Below are positions 58,701-64,000 of a stretch of 64,000 nucleotides of DNA, piece after piece. The translations under genes were made by a program, and so were the position numbers. Below the pieces are notes generated by a model, which made no database searches, was not told where the DNA came from, and worked only from the letters and a program-made list of their open reading frames with translations. The DNA lies in contig JALGQZ010000003.1 of assembly GCA_023105745.1 (NCBI GenBank), positions 75,552,696 to 75,616,695 of the forward strand. The letters are read 5' to 3'. Positions within the stretch are counted from its first letter, which is position 1. Each line of letters opens with the position of its first letter. This DNA comes from Austropuccinia psidii (lineage: Eukaryota; Basidiomycota; Pucciniomycetes; Pucciniales; Sphaerophragmiaceae).

Positions 58701-60697
58701 GAGATGGACTAGGGGCAGCCCTACATCAAGTCCAGATTATTGATGACAAACCTACAGAAGGACCAGTTTGTTATATCTCAAGGCAAATCAAACCAACAGA
58801 AGCCAGATATGGTGCAAGCCAAATGGAGTCCTTATGTTTGGTATGGGCACTTGAGAAACTACACTATTATCTTGATGGCAGTGTTTTTGAAGTGATAACT
58901 GACTGTAATGCCGTAAAATCACTTCTTAACATGAAAACTCCCAACAGACATATGTTGAGATGGCAAATAGCCATTCAAGAATATAGAGGAAACATGACTA
59001 TAGTTCATAAAGCAGGAAACATTCACAAGAATGCTGATGGACTTAGTAGATGGGCTTTAGCCAACACTCCTGATAACCCAGCTTATGTACCTTTGGATGC
59101 TGAACCACAGATTCCAATTGAAGGAATTAACATAACTGATATTGGGACTGAATTCTTTGAAGAGGTCAGAGAGTCTTATAAAAAAGACAAGAATTGCCAT
59201 ATCTTGACTTCTTTATTGGATAAAGACTGCAAAGACACATCTTTGGTTAATTCACTAGATGAAGTTTGGAAAAATTCCTATTCTGAAGGAAGATTTGACT
59301 TGTTTGATGGGATTATTTACCATAGAACAAAACATTCTTGTGTGATGACACTGTGTAGTAGATTGCTTATCAATACCATTCTTCATGAATGCCATGATAG
59401 CATTTACTCTGGACACCTATCAGAAGACAGAACACTTGAAAAAGTGAAGAACTGTGCATGGTGGCCATCTTGGAGAAAAGAAACCATTGAATATTGCCAT
59501 ACCTGTGATAGATGCCAAAAAGCAAACAGGAGTACAGGCAAGAAATTTGGATTGATGATCCATATTCAAGAACCAAAATCCCCATGGGAACTTGTTCACA
59601 TGTATTGGGTCACAGCACTTCCTCCAAGTGGTGACAAAGGTTATAATGCTTGTTTAGTCATTGAAGACAGATATAGCAAAACTCCCATATTCTTACCATG
59701 TCATAAAGATGACACTGCTATGGATACAGCTCTTCTTTTATGGAGTAGAGTTATTTCTCATACAGGGTTATTTAAGAATATCATAAGTGACAGAGATCCC
59801 AAGTTCACATCTGCACTTTGGACCAATCTTCATAGATTGTTTGGGACTAAGTTATCATTCTCTACAGCATATCACCCTCAAACAGATGGGCTAGCAGAGA
59901 GGATGATTCAAACTTTAGAAGACATGATCAGGAGATTTTGTGCTTATGGATTAGAATTCAAAGACTCAGATGGCTTTACCCATGACTGGTGCACTCTGAT
60001 ACCTGCATTAGAATTGGCATACAAGACATCAGTCCATTCTTCCACAGGACAAACTCCTGCTATGTTAGAAAAAGGATGGAATCCAAGACTCCCAGCAGAC
60101 ACACTGAGGAAAGACTTGATTGACATTCATCCTACAGCTTCCAGCTTCAAATTGGTGCTTGATAAAGTAAAACACCATACAAAACAGAGTATGGATGATT
60201 CTTTTGATTATGCAAAACAGAAGTGGGACAAGAGTCATAAAGTACCAGACTTCAAAGTAGGGGACTTAGTTCTAGTTTCAACCTTGAATTTTAATAATAT
60301 CAAAGGCCCAAAGAAACTTAAAGATTCTTATGTAGGACCTTTTGTTATTGTTGCTTTACATGGAACCAATGCAGTTCAAGTGGAATTGAGTGGTGAATTG
60401 GAAAATAAACACCCCACATTTCCAGTCAGCTTGATAAAACCTTATCAACCAGCTGATAAAGAATTGTTTCCTTTAAGAAACCCAACTCCTTTAACTGTAC
60501 CACCTGTGGAACAGAATGAAGACAAAAAGATAAAGAAAGTCATTAAAGAAAGGAGACTTAGGGGTAAAAATCAAAGAGAATATCTTGTCAGATATAGAAA
60601 TCCAGTACATGAAGATGAATGGATGGCAGAATCAGAAATACCCGACTCAGATAAACTCTTAAGAAGATTTAGACATGAAAGAAGGCCACAAGCCTGA
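54995..60697 (+). CDS. Family A gag-pol polyprotein, complete ORF
   Basis: A 1900-residue ORF from ATG 54995, in ACGTGAAAATGG context. Domains as in the minus-strand copy: coiled coil about 265-320, Gag core about 420-590, CCHC knuckle 616-629 ([14 protein letters not shown]), protease D-T-G-A at 737, RT motif A DALKGF at 1021-1026 and YIDD at 1084-1087, RNase H from about 1230 ([15 protein letters not shown]), integrase HHCC about 1463-1505, D-D35-E core, chromodomain-like end 1845-1895. The first catalytic Asp of integrase is Tyr1537 ([13 protein letters not shown] in the minus-strand copy). D1599 and E1635 are kept. Other departures: ALGDVV for ALGHVV near 1133 and VIEDRYS for VIVDRYS. The ATG lies inside predicted intron 2, so expression needs an unspliced or partly spliced RNA. 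Confidence 0.93.
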   Translation: MVHTRNGSNYSVQPDGCGQGRGKTKSRSAKSSTRKTHLEDARVAPHSPRSVPTDFDVNSEPELIYGNISRAEPLSGGSNRNISMPVQKLVQSSQGRGVGNLPKPLAGGHELLLTHQELSGSGEDHRTRRRMEPPVLQRQGQKDKELVEEPKSFIHRPEERVGNDSSFGDRGTSGIYQLQTSSRSAQGQAQRTSKETERSQEPSRQGQRQSQLAQTLPTRVQDPQIGAFSRGQCLQYGQNSYGIHSQGAGKDEQDFSTQINDVHRGISVEIGKLESKLKQITLDINDLKKNDKQHSDWHQLTTVTLESISNACERIETQCQNNDTEDPSIFKVNDRLETLEDHVLQIVKNTNQFAIHLAKSDSERQKLKNDIIASVEQIHKNHEPHMPRHSTPLTEEKLSVKESLTPFLGENAYSARDIPKIEEWPTFSGEGEYNHIEFIRTIDMLQEDFNIPDEIIVGKLHCLFTRTAKKWYYKMRIDHGKHDWSWWKSEVITKWANNSWRFKMENAFESAIFNSEKDKPLTWFFKQKDRLSALHPDMSDTMINMRILRKCGGELEHAIKRRCVNPCSTEDYINAMEDIITRTRIGKTWVKNPLESKIVSNIPREERRPERPVLKCHKCGSTSHLANTCTKKTKINEVQVIEEIKCTEEKEDSDQDSAVSEDTPVEDYPIENITAFFEVTEVHTHWPQYSEDCCNLINIQDARMCKTKPARGKGYTAGASCITSVLMSDIEAKVNFDTGAFCTCVGKDYLQIILPEWKNHLLPIEGVQFSSASNNMYPLGILDTNIVFPHPAGSVRIKTEIVVIDNCTSQHIILGNDYLHIYGIDINNHKDRYFTIGDNKRQKFAFSNMPKQISVVSSVKDTYKDEFVTNQLVEAQINQSLSPKMRNELINVLYTYKNAFASDNELLGAIRGHEVDITLNIDRPYPPVLRRPAYPASPRAREALEKHIQELIQLGVLRKVGHNEEVEVTTPVIIAWHNDKSRMVGDFRALNTYTVPDRYPIPRIQETLTQLSKAKYITSMDALKGFHQNVLTPKAKKLLRIITHCGIFEYLRMPFGIKNAPSHYQRMMNMIFPTELSEGWLIIYIDDIILCSDSWSLHLERLAKVLHKVAEVNMKISLKKCNFGFEELKALGDVVSGLSLGIDKNKVAAVLLKPIPQNKKEMMSFLGFASYYRQHLKDFAILAKSLYRICDQQTVFEMTQERINAYEKIKKALTEAPLLLMPDWNIPFKLYIDACGDGLGAALHQVQIIDDKPTEGPVCYISRQIKPTEARYGASQMESLCLVWALEKLHYYLDGSVFEVITDCNAVKSLLNMKTPNRHMLRWQIAIQEYRGNMTIVHKAGNIHKNADGLSRWALANTPDNPAYVPLDAEPQIPIEGINITDIGTEFFEEVRESYKKDKNCHILTSLLDKDCKDTSLVNSLDEVWKNSYSEGRFDLFDGIIYHRTKHSCVMTLCSRLLINTILHECHDSIYSGHLSEDRTLEKVKNCAWWPSWRKETIEYCHTCDRCQKANRSTGKKFGLMIHIQEPKSPWELVHMYWVTALPPSGDKGYNACLVIEDRYSKTPIFLPCHKDDTAMDTALLLWSRVISHTGLFKNIISDRDPKFTSALWTNLHRLFGTKLSFSTAYHPQTDGLAERMIQTLEDMIRRFCAYGLEFKDSDGFTHDWCTLIPALELAYKTSVHSSTGQTPAMLEKGWNPRLPADTLRKDLIDIHPTASSFKLVLDKVKHHTKQSMDDSFDYAKQKWDKSHKVPDFKVGDLVLVSTLNFNNIKGPKKLKDSYVGPFVIVALHGTNAVQVELSGELENKHPTFPVSLIKPYQPADKELFPLRNPTPLTVPPVEQNEDKKIKKVIKERRLRGKNQREYLVRYRNPVHEDEWMAESEIPDSDKLLRRFRHERRPQA

Positions 60698-60825
60698 ATA
60701 TGTCTATAAATGTGCTTTAAATTACTTGATCTGAGTAATGTGAAGAGGTTGGACAGTGGACATTACCCCCCTTTGGGGCCTTATTCTTTTATCACTAATA
60801 AAATTGTAGTACAATTTTATTTTTT
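60698..60825 (+). other. 3' untranslated stretch of the complete A element
   Basis: Between the gag-pol stop and the PPT. It holds the perfect inverted repeat at 60798-60820; otherwise nothing recognised. Confidence 0.7.
60798..60820. repeat. Inverted repeat beside the PPT, complete A element
   Basis: ATAAAATTGTA-G-TACAATTTTAT, 11-bp perfect arms, followed by T6 and the PPT. Conserved with 7932-7954. Confidence 0.88.
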
Positions 60826-60837
60826 GGTGGGAGGTAA
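60826..60837 (+). promoter_or_regulatory. Polypurine tract of the complete A element
   Basis: TGGTGGGAGGTAA abuts the 3' LTR. It carries one T inside the purine run, unlike the minus-strand copy. Confidence 0.75.
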
Positions 60838-62760
60838 TGTGAGCCTTGAGGTATATTTTACATACCCAAATAGGCCACAATTATCTTAAAAAGAAATTTT
60901 GAATTATGAAAAACTCATAAGTCATGCATATATCCAAAATTCATCATTTTCAATTTCAGAAAAGATGAATAACTTTTTATTGAGTAAGTAAATCCATGGA
61001 TTTAAGACCAGATTTGGATTCTACACAAAATTTCACCTAGGGTAGCTCCATGGAGTGAATAAGCTCAATTTAAGTATCTAAGGTGGTAAAATGGAAAATA
61101 TTTCAATACCACATCATTAATACCACATAAAAGATCCGTGAAAAGTTTTGTTTTTCTTGATTTTTAGCCAAAATAATGGGAAAGTGAGAAATCCCATGTT
61201 ACATATACACTAAGAATAGTGTTATGCATGTTTTGAACACTTAATATTATGGTATTCTTACATAGACTTTTGGTACACCCATAGTGGATATCTCACTTTA
61301 AGCTTAAATTACTATTTTGACGTAAAAATTAGGCAAGGGGGACAAAAGACATCAAGGAGAGCCAGGGTACCCAACTTCTGAGGCCTCAGAGGCGTGGATA
61401 GCTCCAGAGCATGGATCCATGGCTCATCTTGGCCCAATTGGTAAACTAAAACTCTTTGGGAACTTGGTTACCAAGTTACACCTACTGTAATCATAAGAAA
61501 AATAGCAAATAACCTGCTATTTTGACGTGCCAAGGAGGTAATAAGCTACTTAGGCTCCTGTAACCACATCAATTCTTGATGAATTTCCATGACTAGACCC
61601 TAAAAGAGTAATTAAACCCTTTTGGGATCCATATTCATTGATTTACCTCATAGCAACCAGCAAAATACTGCTATTTGCAATTCTACGTAGAAATGAGGTA
61701 AAAACTTCAAAAATTCATTAAAAATACAATTCTTAATGAATCTTCCTGAAACTTTCAGGACCAATGAAGAACTGTATTATCTATGGTACAACCAAAAAGA
61801 ATTATGGTTTTACTAGTAAAATTAAAAGGTTTACTTACAGTCCATTTTTGACCATTCTACGTGAAACACTGAATCTTCAAAAATTCACAGTAATTACAAC
61901 CTGTGATGAAATTGGCAATAACATTGATAACTTTGAGAAATCAATGATTATTTTAGAATAAAAGAAGATTTACAGATGTTACTCCTCTTATTCTTAACCA
62001 TATTGGGGTTGGTAGTCACGTAAAAGCATCAAGTAAGTAATTATGATAATCTTACATGACAACAGATGATGCAATCATTAATCCAAAAGGGTTTATTGTT
62101 TTCTCACTCACTGGTTTTTCAGTTTGCTCCATGGCACGCCTCTGTGAGCTGTTGTTGACTTAAAAGAAGCCTATTCTTGCTGTTTTTTCCGTATCATCAT
62201 CATATCAATTTATTAAATCATTATTAACAACAAGTAAGTATTAGTTAAAGCTATTCTTAAGTGTTTTAAATCTTTCCAAATCATCCAGAAAGACGTGAAA
62301 TCCTAGAATCCAACTATATATTGTTGTAATACTGTTATAAATCCTTTTGATCCCTTAAATCCACAATTCCACGTCAAATTTCTCTACTCTTATCTATCAA
62401 TAAGTTCTTTGGAGTATTAGTGAGTCATTTATTCTTAATTCTTAAAGTTTTTCTCTAGTAATAGTTTTCTTCAAGAATAATCTTTATAATTATTCTTGCA
62501 AAAGATAATTATATATTAAAATAATTTTATTATTTTAATAAAGAAGTTTTTATTATTAAATTCTTCTTGTAATTGATTCTAGTAGACAATTACTTGCTCA
62601 CTGTTAAAATCACTAGTAGTGCTTAACACGTGAAAGAAATAATTTTTTTAATTATTTAATTGTGGTTATAATAATACTTTATTATTATATTTCATAAGAA
62701 CAGACATAGTACTGTTGATTAATAGTAATATTATAATCAGTTTCATAGTCACATCCTACA
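60838..62760 (+). repeat. 3' LTR of the complete A element
   Basis: 1923 bp, TGTGAGCC...CCTACA; same length as the 5' LTR, about 30 differences by eye. Confidence 0.95.
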
Positions 62761-62765
62761 ATACT

Positions 62766-62994
62766 CTACAAGAGATATTTAAGGCTACAAAACAAATTTC
62801 AATTGGAATTGATTGAGAAAAGAACTGCAAGAAATTAATTAAAGAAAAAATTCTTTAAAAAGGTTATTAAAGAGAGAACACGCCCAAAAGTGACCAGAGT
62901 GAATTTGAAAACAAAGGAACAAAGCTTACAGTGACCAAAGATGCTTTAATTAACTTATGGGGTGATTCGAGGGTAGAAATGATTATAAGAGTTA
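62766..62994 (-). repeat. B-type LTR I, right piece
   Basis: Continues 52263-52474 after the ATACT duplication (CTCTACAAGAGATATTTAAGG). Interrupted at 62995 by another B LTR; its last bases AGTTA should be the new insertion's TSD. Confidence 0.78.
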
Positions 62995-64000
62995 TGTAAC
63001 GTGTGGATATGAAACTTTGATTTAAAATCAAGTACTTTTCTTGTCCTCAAAATTTGTATAAGGTAAAAAATCAATTAAAAATAGTATAAAATATTATTTT
63101 TAAGAGAGAACACGCCAATTTTATTGTTTATAGCTTTATTAGTATAAAAAATAATATTATAAAAATTTATTGTTTTACCAACAATAAAAATTTATCCAAA
63201 AAATACTCTACAAGAGATATTTTAAGGCTACAAAAGAAATTTCTTCAAGAGCAATTTCAATTGGAATTAATTGAGCAAAGAACTACAAGCTATTAATTAA
63301 AGAACAAAGTCTTTAAAAAGAATATTAAAGAGAAAACACGCCCAAAAGTGACCAGAGTGAATTTGAAAACAAAGTGACAAAGTTTACAGTGATGAAAGAT
63401 GCTTTAATTCACTTTTGGGGTGGTTCAGGGGTAAAAATGATTATAAGAGTTACAAAAAATGATTATAATGATTTTTTCACGTGGTTAAAAGGATTAAAAT
63501 GATTTAAAAATGGTGGTTGGAAGCTTTGATTGATTGGTTTAGCAGTGTTTAAACTAATTAATAAAAGGAAAAGATTCTAACATGAAGAGAAAAGTGGGGC
63601 ATAGAAGACATTCTTTTATAGCTATCAATTCTCTTACTCCAAAAGTAAAATTTACTCTTGTCAGTCGTGAAAAACAGTCTGACAACAAAAAAGCCAATTA
63701 TGGCATCATTGAACCCTGGTTTAGACCAAAAAGGGCTGGTTTAAGCCATTTTTAGCCATTTTATACCCTTAAATCAGCCATTACTATAACAATACCAGGC
63801 TTAGAGCCTTCAAAACACGTCAGAATGTGTGTCAGAGGCGTAGAAGCCAGTTAAAACTGTTTTTACTATGATTGTTTTATCTTAAGGGTAGTTTTACCCT
63901 CTTGGCAACAGCTAAAACTACCCCAGTTGGTATCAAAACCTCATCATCAATTGAGTCCACAGACCCTGTAACTCAATTCCAGGCCAAAAGTTATGAGCTT
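62995..64000 (-). repeat. B-type LTR J, cut by window edge
   Basis: Starts with the B LTR end (minus-strand ...CACACGTTACA, one change from CCTTACA) and follows the B1 LTR to the window end. Whether it belongs to a full element or is a solo LTR cannot be seen. Confidence 0.85.

Larger units (their letters stand above)
52475..62760 (+). mobile_element. Complete family A LTR retrotransposon (10,286 bp)
   Basis: LTR 52475-54397, internal 54398-60837, LTR 60838-62760, with perfect 5-bp TSD ATACT (52470-52474 and 62761-62765). Both LTRs are 1923 bp, TGTGAGCC...TACA, and differ at about 30 places by eye. PBS, PPT, an uninterrupted gag-pol ORF and the predicted spliced overlapping gene are all present. 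Inserted into B-type LTR I. Integrase has a catalytic substitution, so it is probably no longer autonomous. Confidence 0.95.

Noticed and set aside
1..64000. Host genes, tRNA, rRNA or CRISPR arrays
   Set aside because: I looked on both strands and found no such sequence; all long frames are retroelement parts.

Overview
This window looks like repeat-rich nuclear DNA of a rust fungus (Pucciniales). I recognise the gag-pol proteins as the type that fills the very large genome of Austropuccinia psidii, the myrtle rust; that assignment is from memory of the protein family and was not searched. The sequence is AT-rich and CpG-poor. I found no host gene, tRNA, rRNA or CRISPR array: the whole 64 kb is a nest of Ty3/gypsy-type LTR retrotransposons and their remains.

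Layout. (1) 1-16281, minus strand: tandem array of family A (internal part cut by the window edge, LTR 5992-7914, complete internal region, LTR 14359-16281) with a repeat period of 8367 bp. (2) It sits inside an older A-like element D (16282-18093, with a 5' LTR in pieces at 18094-18275, 20185-20562 and probably 41242-41699). (3) D's LTR holds a plus-strand solo A LTR (18276-20184) and a chromovirus-type element C1 (20563-28855, remainder of its 5' LTR probably 40521-41241). (4) C1 is broken by a solo A LTR (22402-24321, perfect 5-bp TSD) and by family B element B1 (28856-40520), whose 5' LTR holds a solo B LTR (38150-39943, perfect TSD). (5) 41700-44071: decayed plus-strand C-like gag (E). 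(6) 44072-46993: B-family remnant F, cut by LTR G (46994-48578). (7) 48579-52262: second C-like remnant H. (8) 52263-52474 and 62766-62994: B LTR I, split by a complete plus-strand family A element (52475-62760; 10,286 bp; 1923-bp LTRs; TSD ATACT). (9) 62995-64000: start of another B LTR.

How the genes work together. Families A and B each code one long gag-pol polyprotein (coiled coil, Gag, CCHC knuckle, protease, RT, RNase H, integrase, chromodomain-like tail). The most interesting signal lies upstream. A GTAAGT donor in the A LTR, 75-80 nt downstream of the TATA position, can splice to a conserved acceptor in the leader; the join itself would create the start codon (A + TG). The exon reads on, and a second intron would join it in frame to an ORF that overlaps the gag N terminus in another frame. 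Predicted product: 242 aa in family A, 282 aa in family B, which has the same layout with a textbook GTAAGT...CAG second intron. If intron 2 is kept, the first exon stops 7 nt before the gag-pol AUG. This predicts a spliced accessory protein, read in a second frame over gag, with intron retention switching to gag-pol.

Most copies are dead or doubtful. The complete plus-strand A element has Tyr in place of the first integrase catalytic Asp; both minus-strand A copies have Leu at the usual Phe/Tyr steric-gate position of RT; B, C, D, E, F and H carry stops, frameshifts and truncations. All coordinates and difference counts are from reading by eye.
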